A stretch of DNA of 64,000 nt from Nocardia rhamnosiphila NBRC 108938 (GTDB taxonomy: Bacteria > Actinomycetota > Actinomycetes > Mycobacteriales > Mycobacteriaceae), in contig NZ_JOAJ01000002.1 in the NCBI RefSeq assembly GCF_000720425.1, positions 1-64,000 of the forward strand, read 5' to 3'. The notes under the pieces were generated by a model, which was given only the letters and a program-made list of their open reading frames with translations, was not told the origin of the DNA and searched no databases. Position numbers and translations under genes: made by a program. Positions 48,795 to 57,143 of this stretch are shown one piece after another. Every line of letters begins with the position of its first letter. The stretch's first letter is position 1.

Positions 48795-49835
48795 TCACGG
48801 CTTGCCGGTGGGTGTGAACTGCGCGTCCCAGTACTTTGCCGGGTCCTCGGCCTTGTCGAGGAGCTTCGCACTGCTGAGGACATCGATGGTGGCGCGCCAG
48901 TTCGCTTCGGAATTGGTTCCCGGCGCCTTACCGGCGGTTTCCGGGGTGCTGAGCAGCGGGATCGTCTGCTGCCACTGCTGCAGCAGTACCTGCCGCGGCG
49001 GCAGTTGCGGATCCTTACCTTCCATCGCGGCGACCGCGGCCTCCGGATTCGCGACGGCGGCGGCGAAGGCCTCACTCGTCGCGTCCACCATGGCCTGGAC
49101 CAGTTCGGGAGAGGATTCGATGGTGGCCTCGTTCGCGATCAGCCCGTTGCTGAAGAAGTTCAGGCCCTGGTCCGAATACCGCAGGTAGCGGACTTCCCTG
49201 CCGCTCTTGTTCGCGATGGTGGGGCCCTGGTCGTGCGCGAATCCGATGAGCCCGTCGACGCGACCCGAGAGCATCGCCGACATCTTGCCCGCCGAGTCGA
49301 GGCTCTGCTGGGTCACCTGATCCGCCGGAACGCCAGCCTTGTCGAGATAGACCGGGAAGGTCGTGGTCGGCGCGTCACCCGCGGAGACGGCAATGGTCTT
49401 ACCCGCCAGATCGGCCGGTGTCCGGATATTCGAATCGGCGAATACCTGCACTGCCGACGGCGTGGTCTGGAGGTAGACGCCGACGCTCTTGACCTTGACG
49501 CCTTTATCGATATTGCTGAGAACGGCGGGAGTATCGGCCCAGCCGAAGTCGGTCTGCTTCGAACCGGTGGCCTGCGCGGTTTTCGTCGAGCCCTGGCCGG
49601 CCGAGATCTGCAGATCGATACCGTGCTCGGCGAATATCCCTTCTTGCACTCCGTAGTAGAACGGGGCGTGCTCGCCATAGGGGTACCAGTTGAGCATCAG
49701 CGACACCGCGGTGGTCTTCCCGTCGGTGCCGGGGTCCTTCGCCTCGCTGCCGCCGCTTCCGCAGCCGGCCAGTACCAGGACCGATGCCACCGCGGCGGCG
49801 CCGATCGTCGTGAGTCTGCGAATTCCGAATTTCAT
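48795..49835 (-). CDS. ABC transporter substrate-binding lipoprotein (NMT1-like)
   Basis: A 346-residue binding protein. The ATG at 49835 follows GGAG at good spacing and gives a lipoprotein signal, with lipobox VLAGCGSGG (lipid-modified Cys near residue 25). The mature protein has the NMT1/THI5/SsuA-like features SLMLNWYPYGEHAPFYYGVQ, ISAGQGSTKT and DFGWADTPAVLSNI. This family binds sulfonates, thiamine precursors, pyrimidines and aromatic acids, rarely sugars. The ligand is unknown. Confidence 0.9.
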   Translation of the reverse strand: MKFGIRRLTTIGAAAVASVLVLAGCGSGGSEAKDPGTDGKTTAVSLMLNWYPYGEHAPFYYGVQEGIFAEHGIDLQISAGQGSTKTAQATGSKQTDFGWADTPAVLSNIDKGVKVKSVGVYLQTTPSAVQVFADSNIRTPADLAGKTIAVSAGDAPTTTFPVYLDKAGVPADQVTQQSLDSAGKMSAMLSGRVDGLIGFAHDQGPTIANKSGREVRYLRYSDQGLNFFSNGLIANEATIESSPELVQAMVDATSEAFAAAVANPEAAVAAMEGKDPQLPPRQVLLQQWQQTIPLLSTPETAGKAPGTNSEANWRATIDVLSSAKLLDKAEDPAKYWDAQFTPTGKP

Positions 49836-49879
49836 GCGAGTTTCTCCAGCTGTGGCGCGAATACGGTGGTTCGGCGTGC

Positions 49880-50752
49880 TCATGCCGCGCCGACGGCCGA
49901 GGCCGTGGATCGACGGGAGGCATGCCATGGAATGAGGAACTGCTCGGCGATTTCGATGATCGCGAACAGGATGATGCCCAGTACGGACATGATGATGAGG
50001 GCGGCGAACAGCATCGCGGTGTCGATATTCCCGTTGGCCTGCAGGATCACATAGCCGAGCCCCTCGTTCGCGCCGACGAATTCGCCGACGACGGCGCCGG
50101 TGACCGCGAGAGTGGCGGCGATCTTGAGGCCGGACATCAACTGTGGCAGTGACGCCGGGAAGCGAACCTTCACGAATGTCTTCCAATTGCTCGCCCCCAT
50201 GGTGGAGGTGAGCTCGAGGATTTCGGGATCCACCGACCGCAGCCCCGCCATCCCGGCGATGACGATCGGGAAGAATGCCATCAGTACGGCGACGAGGATT
50301 TTGGGGCTGGTGCCGAACCCGAGCCATACGATGAACAGCGGGGCGATCGCGATCTTGGGGATGACCTGTGCGAAGAGGATCAGCGGGTACATCGTTCGCT
50401 CGATACCGCGCGAGTAGATCATCACCAGTGCGACGGCTTCGCCGATCAGCGCGGCGATAACGAAGCCGACCACTGTCTCGTAGGTCGTCACCCAGGTGTT
50501 CTGGAGCAGATATGCCGAGTTGTCGGCGGCGGTGCGCCAGGTATCCGCCGGCGACGGCAGAATATAGGGCTCGACGAGCTCGAACTCGGTGACGGCCCAC
50601 CAGGCGACGACGAGCGCCGCCACCAAGGCGAGCGGCCGCCACACGGTCGACCACAGAGCGGAGGGGGAGGGGAGCTTCCGACGCCGCGTAGGGACGGGTT
50701 GCGCGGCTTTCGGTGGGGAGGAACCGGCCTCGACGGACGTGACTACCGCCAT
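49880..50752 (-). CDS. ABC transporter permease (SsuC/TauC type)
   Basis: A 290-residue inner-membrane permease with about six helices. The ATPase-coupling EAA loop is seen in ELTSTMGASNWKTFVKVRFP, with the conserved QVIPKIAIAPLFIVWLGFG before it. First gene of the importer operon; a LacI-type operator lies 50 bases before the start. Probably works as a homodimer with the SsuB-like ATPase. Confidence 0.92.
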   Translation of the reverse strand: MAVVTSVEAGSSPPKAAQPVPTRRRKLPSPSALWSTVWRPLALVAALVVAWWAVTEFELVEPYILPSPADTWRTAADNSAYLLQNTWVTTYETVVGFVIAALIGEAVALVMIYSRGIERTMYPLILFAQVIPKIAIAPLFIVWLGFGTSPKILVAVLMAFFPIVIAGMAGLRSVDPEILELTSTMGASNWKTFVKVRFPASLPQLMSGLKIAATLAVTGAVVGEFVGANEGLGYVILQANGNIDTAMLFAALIIMSVLGIILFAIIEIAEQFLIPWHASRRSTASAVGAA

Positions 50753-50801
50753 CTGGAGTCCTAAAGCTAGTAGTGGAGCGGGGTTCGCACTACACCCGCC
50801 G

Positions 50802-50815
50802 GGAATGCGCTTTCC
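50802..50815. promoter_or_regulatory. LacI-type operator before the importer operon
   Basis: GGAATGCGCTTTCC, a 14-bp palindrome with one central mismatched pair and the CG-rich centre typical of LacI-family operators. It is the exact reverse complement of the site at 51984-51997 and lies 50 bases upstream of the permease start. Confidence 0.75.
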
Positions 50816-50878
50816 GAAGCTGCCTCCGAGGCTAATGTGACCGGACCCACAGTGTCAAGGGTTCGTAATTTTCGCAGT

Positions 50879-51919
50879 TCAGGCGGGCCGCGGAATGCTG
50901 CTGTCGCGCAGGATCACGCATCCGGGCACGAATTCGTGGACTTGCGCGGTCGTCGCGGAGTCGTCGAGCGCGAGCCGGACGGCACGCTCACCGATCTCCA
51001 CCAGCGGCAGCGCCACCGTCGACAGACCGGGCACATGGTCACGCAGCGTCGGGATATCGTCGAATCCGGCGACGCAGACATCATCGGGGACCACGAGGCC
51101 CAGCTCACGCCACGCCGCGATCGCCCCGATCGCCATCACATCGCTCACCGCGAAAACGCAGGGCGCGGCATTGCCGGACCGCCCCGGGCACAGATCCAAC
51201 GCGGCGGAAAGGCGGCGGGCGGCGCCGGCACCGCCGTCACGGGAGAAGTCCCCCGCGATCTCCACCAGCGGTGTCACCCCCCGCGTCGCGAGCGCCTCGA
51301 CGAACCCGTTGCGCCGGTCGACAGCGGTCCGGATATTGCCCGGCCCGCCGATGACGGCGAAGTCCCCGTGCCCCTGCGCGAGGAGCGCATACGCCAATTC
51401 CGCTGATGCCGCGTGATTTTCGGGTTCCACGGCGGCTCCGAAGGACAGTGGCTGGCCTATCACGACAACCTTGCCGCTATTGTCCAGGTACCGCGCGCAT
51501 TCCTTCTCGAGATCGCGGTCGAGATCCCCGCTCTGGCGTGAGCCCGCCAGGATGATCGCGTCGGCACGGTGCGAGATGAAGGTGCTCACGGATTCGCGTT
51601 CGATATCGAAATCGCGTTGCGTACTGGCCAGCAGGACGAGTTTGCCCGCCCGGCGTGCGGCCGCCTGGACGCCCTGCACGATCGAGGAGAAGTAAGGGTC
51701 GGCGATATCGTGCACCACGAGTCCGATGAGCCCGGTCGACGCCCGCGCGAGGGCCTGGGCCTGCGCATTTGCCACATAACCCAGTTCGGCGGCGGCGGCG
51801 CGCACCCGGTCGGCGACACCTTCGCCGGGCACCCGCGACGAACCGTTGAGCACCCGGGAGGCGGTCGCCAGGGAGACGCCCGCCCGGGTCGCGACATCTT
51901 GCAATCTCACAGCCGCCAT
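50879..51919 (-). CDS. LacI-family transcriptional regulator
   Basis: A 346-residue LacI/GalR regulator. The helix-turn-helix and hinge are at residues 3-60 (VRLQDVATRAGVSLATASRV and AAAAELGYVANAQAQALA); a periplasmic-binding-protein-like sugar-sensing domain follows (TGLIGLVVHDIADPYFSSIV, FAVSDVMAIGAIAAW, VCVAGFDDIP). It lies between two divergent operons that both carry its probable operator; its own start at 51919 is 65 bases from the second site, so it probably autoregulates. Confidence 0.93.
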   Translation of the reverse strand: MAAVRLQDVATRAGVSLATASRVLNGSSRVPGEGVADRVRAAAAELGYVANAQAQALARASTGLIGLVVHDIADPYFSSIVQGVQAAARRAGKLVLLASTQRDFDIERESVSTFISHRADAIILAGSRQSGDLDRDLEKECARYLDNSGKVVVIGQPLSFGAAVEPENHAASAELAYALLAQGHGDFAVIGGPGNIRTAVDRRNGFVEALATRGVTPLVEIAGDFSRDGGAGAARRLSAALDLCPGRSGNAAPCVFAVSDVMAIGAIAAWRELGLVVPDDVCVAGFDDIPTLRDHVPGLSTVALPLVEIGERAVRLALDDSATTAQVHEFVPGCVILRDSSIPRPA

Positions 51920-51983
51920 GGCCAGGTGCCTCGTTCTCTCGTCGGGCGTGGGGGTTGACCGGACTTCGGGACTAGCATAGCTT

Positions 51984-51997
51984 GGAAAGCGCATTCC
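51984..51997. promoter_or_regulatory. LacI-type operator between lacI and dehydrogenase operon
   Basis: GGAAAGCGCATTCC, identical (reverse complement) to the site at 50802-50815. It lies between the divergent LacI and MocA-type genes, about 97 bases before the latter, and can control both. Confidence 0.75.
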
Positions 51998-52094
51998 GAC
52001 GCTGACTCGTCCACTCGACGTATGCGGGTCCCTCCGTACCGTCCACGACCCATTCTGCGGTCGTCAGCCACGCAAATCAGAAGAGGCACAACCA

Positions 52095-53258
52095 ATGCCC
52101 GATTCCACTGCCCCGCGCACGCTCCGCATCGCCATGAACGGCGTCACCGGTCGCATGGGCTACCGCCAGCACCTGATGCGATCGATCCTGCCGATCCGCG
52201 ACGGCGGTGGGCTGCTGCTCCCGGACGGCACCCGCGTCCTGGTGGAGCCGGTCCTGGTCGGCCGCAATGCCGCCAAGCTCGCCGAGCTCGCCGAACAGCA
52301 CGGCATCGCCGAATGGAGCACCGACGCCGCCGCCGTCATCGCCGATCCGTCCATCGATATCTACTTCGACGCACAGGTCACCTCCCGGCGCGCCGAGGCG
52401 CTCGCGGCGGCGATGAAGGCCGGTAAACACGTCTTCACCGAGAAGCCGACCGCGGAAACACTGACCGAGGCCGTCGAACTCGCCCGGGTCGCGGCGGACG
52501 CCGGCGTCACCGCGGGAGTCGTGCACGACAAGCTCTACCTGCCCGGCCTGGTGAAATTGCGCAGGCTCGTCGACGAAGGCTTCTTCGGCCGAATCCTCTC
52601 GCTACGCGGCGAATTCGGGTACTGGGTCTTCGAAGGCGACGGCCAACCCGCCCAGCGACCCAGCTGGAACTACCGGGCCGAAGACGGCGGCGGCATCGTC
52701 GTGGACATGTTCTGCCACTGGAACTACGTGCTCGAGGGCCTGCTCGGCAAGGTCGAGGCGGTCACCGCGAAGGCGACAACCCATATCCCCACCCGATGGG
52801 ACGAACAGGGGACGCCGTACCCTGCCACCGCCGACGATGCCGCCTACGGAATCTTCGAGATGGAGAACGGCGTCGTCGCGCAGATCAACTCGTCCTGGGC
52901 GGTGCGCGTGTACCGCGACGAGCTCGTCGAGTTCCAGATCGACGGCACGCACGGCTCTGCCGTCGCCGGCCTGCGCAAATGCGTCGCCCAGCATCGCTCG
53001 CACACGCCCAAGCCGGTCTGGAACCCGGACCTCCCGGTCACCGAGCCGTTCCGTGATCAATGGTTGGAAGTCCCGGCGAACGCGGATCTGGACAACGGTT
53101 TCAAGTTGCAGTGGGAGGAGTTCCTCACCGACGTGGTGAACCGACGACCGCACCGCTACGGACTGCTCTCCGCCGCACGCGGTGTCCAGCTGGCCGAACT
53201 GGGGCTGCGCAGCTCGGCCGAAGGCCGCCGGATCGAGATCCCGGAGGTCACGCTGTGA
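52095..53258 (+). CDS. Gfo/Idh/MocA-family NAD(P)-dependent oxidoreductase
   Basis: A 387-residue sugar-type dehydrogenase. The N-terminal Rossmann fold begins LRIAMNGVTGRMGYRQHLMR, unusual in having an insertion before VLVGRNAAKLAELAE. The catalytic EKP motif is in GKHVFTEKPTAETL, followed by a C-terminal alpha/beta substrate domain with MFCHWNYVLEGLLG. First gene of a three-gene operon joined by four-base overlaps. It probably oxidises a sugar, cyclitol or sugar acid; the substrate is unknown. Confidence 0.88.
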   Translation: MPDSTAPRTLRIAMNGVTGRMGYRQHLMRSILPIRDGGGLLLPDGTRVLVEPVLVGRNAAKLAELAEQHGIAEWSTDAAAVIADPSIDIYFDAQVTSRRAEALAAAMKAGKHVFTEKPTAETLTEAVELARVAADAGVTAGVVHDKLYLPGLVKLRRLVDEGFFGRILSLRGEFGYWVFEGDGQPAQRPSWNYRAEDGGGIVVDMFCHWNYVLEGLLGKVEAVTAKATTHIPTRWDEQGTPYPATADDAAYGIFEMENGVVAQINSSWAVRVYRDELVEFQIDGTHGSAVAGLRKCVAQHRSHTPKPVWNPDLPVTEPFRDQWLEVPANADLDNGFKLQWEEFLTDVVNRRPHRYGLLSAARGVQLAELGLRSSAEGRRIEIPEVTL

Positions 53259-54445
53259 CCGCGATATCCACGGGCGTGTCGGTCGCACTGCCCACGGATG
53301 GCCGGCTCGAACCGTACGTCCTCGGTACACCGGGCGCCTGGACGCGGCCGGCGCGGCCGATCACCTCGCGCGTGGCTTTCGCTGCCGCACACGTCATTCC
53401 GCGGGTAACCGGCGACAACACACCGGGCGCGCCCGCGGCCGTCGACTGGGACGCGACGCTGGCCTACCGGCACGAACTGTGGTCCTACGGGCTCGGGGTC
53501 GCCGATGCCATGGACACCGCACAGCGCGGAATGGGTCTCGACTGGCAAGCCAGCGCGGAACTGATCCGGCGATCCGGCGCCGAGGCGGCCGCGGTCGGTG
53601 GCAGGCTCGCCTGCGGAGCCGGAACCGATCAGATCGACCTCGCGGGACTCCCCTCGGGATCGGCCGGCCTCGCCCGGATCGTCGATGCCTATCGCGAGCA
53701 GATCGACGTGGTGACCGACGCCGGAGCCCAGGTGATCCTGATGGCCTCGCGGGCACTCGCACAGGTCGCCCGTTCGGCCGCGGACTATCTCTTCGTCTAC
53801 GAGAAGTTGCTGGCCGGTGTGGATCGGCCGGTGATCCTGCACTGGCTCGGCACCATGTTCGATCCCGCGCTGCACGGATATTGGGGCAGCGCCGATATCG
53901 ATACCGCCACCGAGACTTTCCGCATGCTCGTCGAGAACAATCGGTCGAAGATCGACGGAGTCAAGGTCTCGCTGCTCGACGCGGCACACGAGATCGCGCT
54001 GCGCCGCGCGCTGCCCGGTGGGGTACGGCTGTACACGGGCGACGATTTCAACTATCCCGAGCTGATCATCGGCGACGCGCAGGGTCATTCGGATGCACTG
54101 CTGGGTATCTTCGCGGCGATCTACCCCGCCGCGTCCACCGCGCTACAGGAACTCGACAACGGCAATGTGACGCGTGCGTCGGAGATCCTCGGCGCCACCC
54201 AGGCACTCGGTCGGCACATCTTCGCCGCGCCGACCTACTACTACAAGACGGGTATCGCGTTCTTGTCGTGGCTCAACGGCAAGCAACCGGGTTTCTCGAT
54301 GGTGGCGGGACTGTCCACGGGCCGATCCGTACCTCATCTGGCCGAATTGTTCCGGCTCGCGGACAAGGCCGGCTTGCTGTCGGACCCGGAACTGGCCGCG
54401 CACCGGATGCGGGTCTACCTCGAACTGAATGGATCGTTCTCATGA
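53255..54445 (+). CDS. DUF993 family (DapA-superfamily-like) protein
   Basis: A 396-residue DUF993 protein, annotated in many genomes as a dihydrodipicolinate-synthase-family TIM barrel. Segments include ITSRVAFAAAHVIPRV, VDWDATLAYRHELWSYGLGV, RPVILHWLGTMFDPALHGYW and HIFAAPTYYYKTGIAFLSWL. The GTG overlaps the stop of the dehydrogenase gene (GTGA). The family is regularly found with MocA-type dehydrogenases and sugar isomerases, which suggests a retro-aldol or elimination step on the oxidised sugar; that is inference. Confidence 0.85.
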   Translation: MTAISTGVSVALPTDGRLEPYVLGTPGAWTRPARPITSRVAFAAAHVIPRVTGDNTPGAPAAVDWDATLAYRHELWSYGLGVADAMDTAQRGMGLDWQASAELIRRSGAEAAAVGGRLACGAGTDQIDLAGLPSGSAGLARIVDAYREQIDVVTDAGAQVILMASRALAQVARSAADYLFVYEKLLAGVDRPVILHWLGTMFDPALHGYWGSADIDTATETFRMLVENNRSKIDGVKVSLLDAAHEIALRRALPGGVRLYTGDDFNYPELIIGDAQGHSDALLGIFAAIYPAASTALQELDNGNVTRASEILGATQALGRHIFAAPTYYYKTGIAFLSWLNGKQPGFSMVAGLSTGRSVPHLAELFRLADKAGLLSDPELAAHRMRVYLELNGSFS

Positions 54446-55314
54446 CATCGGTTGCGGCACAGCACACGCCATTCGATCCGGCCGACCCTTACCGGTCGCT
54501 GTCGCTGAATACGGCGACGACGAAACGGTGGACTCTCACCGAGGCGGTGGACGGCGCTGCCCGGGCGGGACTCGGCGCAATCGGGCTGTGGCGCGATCGG
54601 GTCGACGAAATCGGTGCCGCCGCCGCAGCGAAGATCGTCGCCGATGCGGGGTTGCGTGTCTCCAGTCTGTGCCGCGGCGGCTTCTTGACCGAGCCGGGTG
54701 ACGGTCAGGCGGCACTCGATGACAACCGCCGTGCCATCGACGACGCGGCGACACTGGCCACGCGGGAACTGGTGATGGTGGTCGGCGGCATACCGGACCG
54801 GGATCTCGTCGCCGCGCGGGCGCGGGTGGACGAGCGGCTCGCCCGGCTGGTCCCGTATGCGGCCGAGCGCGGTGTCCGCCTCGCCCTGGAACCGCTGCAC
54901 CCGATGTTCTGTGCCGACCGTGCGGTGATCTCCACCCTGGCGCAGGCATTGTCGATGGCGCAACCGTTTCCGGCGGAGGCCGTGGGCGTCGTGGTCGACA
55001 CCTTCCATATCTGGTGGGATCCGACCGTGGAAGAGCAGATCGCACAGGCCGGTGCCGCCGGACGGATCAGCTCGTATCAGGTGTGTGACTGGCTGAACCC
55101 GATGACCGCCGATCCGCTGCTGTCGCGCGGCATGATGGGCGACGGCGTCATCGATTTCGCGACCATCGGGCAGTGGGTTCGCGACGCCGGTTACCGCGGC
55201 GATGTCGAGGTCGAAATATTCAATGCCGAGCTATGGGCCGCCGACGGCCACGAAGTGATCGAGACGATGAAGCAGCGCTACCGAGATCTGGTTCTACCGT
55301 CCCTCGTGGACTGA
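54442..55314 (+). CDS. sugar-phosphate isomerase/epimerase-like TIM barrel
   Basis: A 290-residue xylose-isomerase-like TIM-barrel protein (IolE/IolI type). Metal ligands are expected in RLALEPLHPMFC, VGVVVDTFHIWWDP and DVEVEIFNAELW. Overlaps the DUF993 gene by four bases (ATGA). Third gene of the LacI-controlled operon, ended by a good terminator. It would isomerise, epimerise or dehydrate the product of the MocA-type enzyme. Confidence 0.87.
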   Translation: MTSVAAQHTPFDPADPYRSLSLNTATTKRWTLTEAVDGAARAGLGAIGLWRDRVDEIGAAAAAKIVADAGLRVSSLCRGGFLTEPGDGQAALDDNRRAIDDAATLATRELVMVVGGIPDRDLVAARARVDERLARLVPYAAERGVRLALEPLHPMFCADRAVISTLAQALSMAQPFPAEAVGVVVDTFHIWWDPTVEEQIAQAGAAGRISSYQVCDWLNPMTADPLLSRGMMGDGVIDFATIGQWVRDAGYRGDVEVEIFNAELWAADGHEVIETMKQRYRDLVLPSLVD

Positions 55315-55328
55315 ACGCGACAGGGCAG

Positions 55329-55356
55329 CCGGCCCAGGACCGAAGCCCTGGGCCGG
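55329..55356. terminator. terminator between convergent operons
   Basis: A perfect 10-bp stem, CCGGCCCAGG (55329-55338) with CCTGGGCCGG (55347-55356), around an eight-base loop. It starts 15 bases after the isomerase stop and can also serve the convergent phosphatase gene. Confidence 0.7.
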
Positions 55357-55399
55357 ACCGGCCGATCTGCTCGCCATTGTGGGCGGAGCGCGCCCGGGT

Positions 55400-56317
55400 T
55401 CAGCCCGCCAGTTTCGTTCGCAGCGCCGCGAGGGTGGCGTCGTCGGCGCCGAGCCCGCTTCTGACGAAGTCGTCCATCGAGCCGAACGACTGCCGTACCT
55501 GATCGAAGGCGGCGTCCAGGAAATCGCGCTGGACACCGAGCACCGGCTCCCACAGCGCCCGATCCTCGACCAGGCCCTGCTGCACCAGCGCATCCATCAG
55601 CGCTTTGTTCCCAGCGGCCAGATTGTCGTTCGAGCGCAGATAATCCTGATAGATCTGCCCGTCGGGTACGCCGAGCACGGACATCAGTATCGCGGTCATC
55701 CACCCGGTGCGGTCCTTGCCGGCGGTGCAGTGATACAGCACCGCGCCCGGTTCCGTGGCGATATCGCGCAGCGCCGCCGCGAACCGGGTGCGGGAGCCCG
55801 GGTCGGTGACGAGCCAGCGGTAGTAGTTCCGCATGTACTCGGCACCCTTACCGTCGCCGAGTGCTGCCCGCTGCGCCTCGGGGCCGCCGGCGATCAACTG
55901 GTTCATCATCACGTAGAGATCGTTCTGCGCGTCGTACACCGGATATTCGGTGCGTTGTATCCCCGCCGGAAGGCGATCCTGCCCTTGGGACACCTCGGTC
56001 GGGCTACGGAAGTCGATCACCCGGGTGATACCCAGATCCACCAGTTTCTGCTGTTCGCCGGCATCCAATTTCGCGAGGGCGTCGGCGCGGTAGACAACAC
56101 CGAACCGCACCTTGTTCCCGCCCCGTATCGGATAGCCGCCGATATCGCGGGCATTGGGCGCATGCGGCAAACCCAGCGCCCGATCCGTCTTTCCAGGGGC
56201 CTCCAGCACGGGAACCGCCGGGCCGGCCAGAGCCGGGGCGGTCGTGAGAGGCAGAACACCGACGAGGACAGCGGCGGAAGCGGCCAAAACACCGCGGGCG
56301 GTATGTGAAAACGTCAC
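55400..56317 (-). CDS. exported tyrosine phosphatase (MptpB-like)
   Basis: A 305-residue protein phosphatase. The P-loop is YHCTAGKDRTGWMTA, the HCxxGKDR form of MptpB-like tyrosine/lipid phosphatases; LPHAPNARDIGGYPIRGG and ITRVIDFRSPTEV are the other family blocks. The GTG at 56317 has AAAGGA upstream and yields a signal peptide (VTFSHTARGVLAASAAVLVG then VLPLTTAPALA), so the enzyme should be exported. MptpB of M. tuberculosis is secreted and dephosphorylates host phosphoinositides; a similar outside role is possible. Single gene. Confidence 0.88.
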   Translation of the reverse strand: MTFSHTARGVLAASAAVLVGVLPLTTAPALAGPAVPVLEAPGKTDRALGLPHAPNARDIGGYPIRGGNKVRFGVVYRADALAKLDAGEQQKLVDLGITRVIDFRSPTEVSQGQDRLPAGIQRTEYPVYDAQNDLYVMMNQLIAGGPEAQRAALGDGKGAEYMRNYYRWLVTDPGSRTRFAAALRDIATEPGAVLYHCTAGKDRTGWMTAILMSVLGVPDGQIYQDYLRSNDNLAAGNKALMDALVQQGLVEDRALWEPVLGVQRDFLDAAFDQVRQSFGSMDDFVRSGLGADDATLAALRTKLAG

Positions 56318-56577
56318 CGGGTATTCCTTTCGAGCGTGAGCCGAGCCGGTCCGAAGGGTTCCGGCAACGAACGGGCGCAGCACACCGTCCCGGTCCGCCG
56401 GAACGAACGCGATGCGCCCGGTCACGGCCGGGACGGTGGTGCGACTCACACCGTAGGGACACCGGACGGACCACGATCCCGGTCTTCCCGATCAATGGGC
56501 AGGTTCGAGGCGAACCGATTCCCGGAAGCTCCGGCCTTTCCGTCACAGGCCGGTCGGGGCCCGGTGCGCGCGCTCGA

Positions 56578-57045
56578 TCACCCGACCTTCAGATCATCGC
56601 CCCGCTCGACGACACGGAACACCGCGATGCGCTCCGCGCTGGCGGCCACATCGTCGGGTGCCGGACTCGGCGACAATCCGTTGTCGGCGTAGCGCTTCCC
56701 GACGCCGGCCGGGCTCTGCTCGACCAACTGACGCAGCACGGGGCGGCGGCTCTCGACCGGTAGCTCCACCAGTCGCGCCTGCGTCGAGCGACGACCGCGG
56801 GTCAGGGTGACCTGCTCGGCCGCCCGCGCATTCGCCACCCAGGCCGCCTTCGGAAACGCCTGCACGATATAGCGCTGACCAGCTACCACCACGACCGCGA
56901 TCGCAAACGTGCGCATTCGGCCGGTTCGCCTGCCGGCGACGGTCAGCAACTGCATGGGTCCGAACGCTATTCCGACTCGCTGCAGCGCGATGATCACGAA
57001 ATTCACCGCATTGACCAGGCGACGCTTGCGTTGCTGATTCAACAT
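56578..57045 (-). CDS. deazaflavin (F420)-dependent nitroreductase-family protein
   Basis: A 155-residue DUF385/Ddn-type protein, a split-barrel fold that uses F420H2 or related deazaflavins. Motifs: MQLLTVAGRRTGRMRTFAIAV, RYIVQAFPKAAWVANARAAEQVTL and the C-terminal VFRVVE. The ATG at 57045 has GGAGAGG upstream. It is divergent from a TetR gene with two operator copies between them and is probably its target. The substrate is unknown; such enzymes often reduce quinones or xenobiotics. Confidence 0.82.
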   Translation of the reverse strand: MLNQQRKRRLVNAVNFVIIALQRVGIAFGPMQLLTVAGRRTGRMRTFAIAVVVVAGQRYIVQAFPKAAWVANARAAEQVTLTRGRRSTQARLVELPVESRRPVLRQLVEQSPAGVGKRYADNGLSPSPAPDDVAASAERIAVFRVVERGDDLKVG

Positions 57046-57065
57046 GAATGACCCTCTCCAGGTAA

Positions 57066-57102
57066 GTAAGTGCTTACTCACCAAGGATGAGTGAGTACTT
57101 GC
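57066..57102. promoter_or_regulatory. two inverted copies of a TetR operator
   Basis: GTAAGTGCTTACTCA (57066-57080) and TGAGTGAGTACTTGC (57088-57102) are inverted, near-identical 15-bp sites (12 of 15 positions match after reversal) in the 98-bp region between the divergent oxidoreductase and TetR genes. The first contains the palindrome GTAAGTGCTTAC. Likely binding sites of the adjacent TetR protein. Confidence 0.6.
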
Positions 57103-57143
57103 TAGCCTGTCAAGACACGATGAGTGCGAGGAGGCAGATCCGG

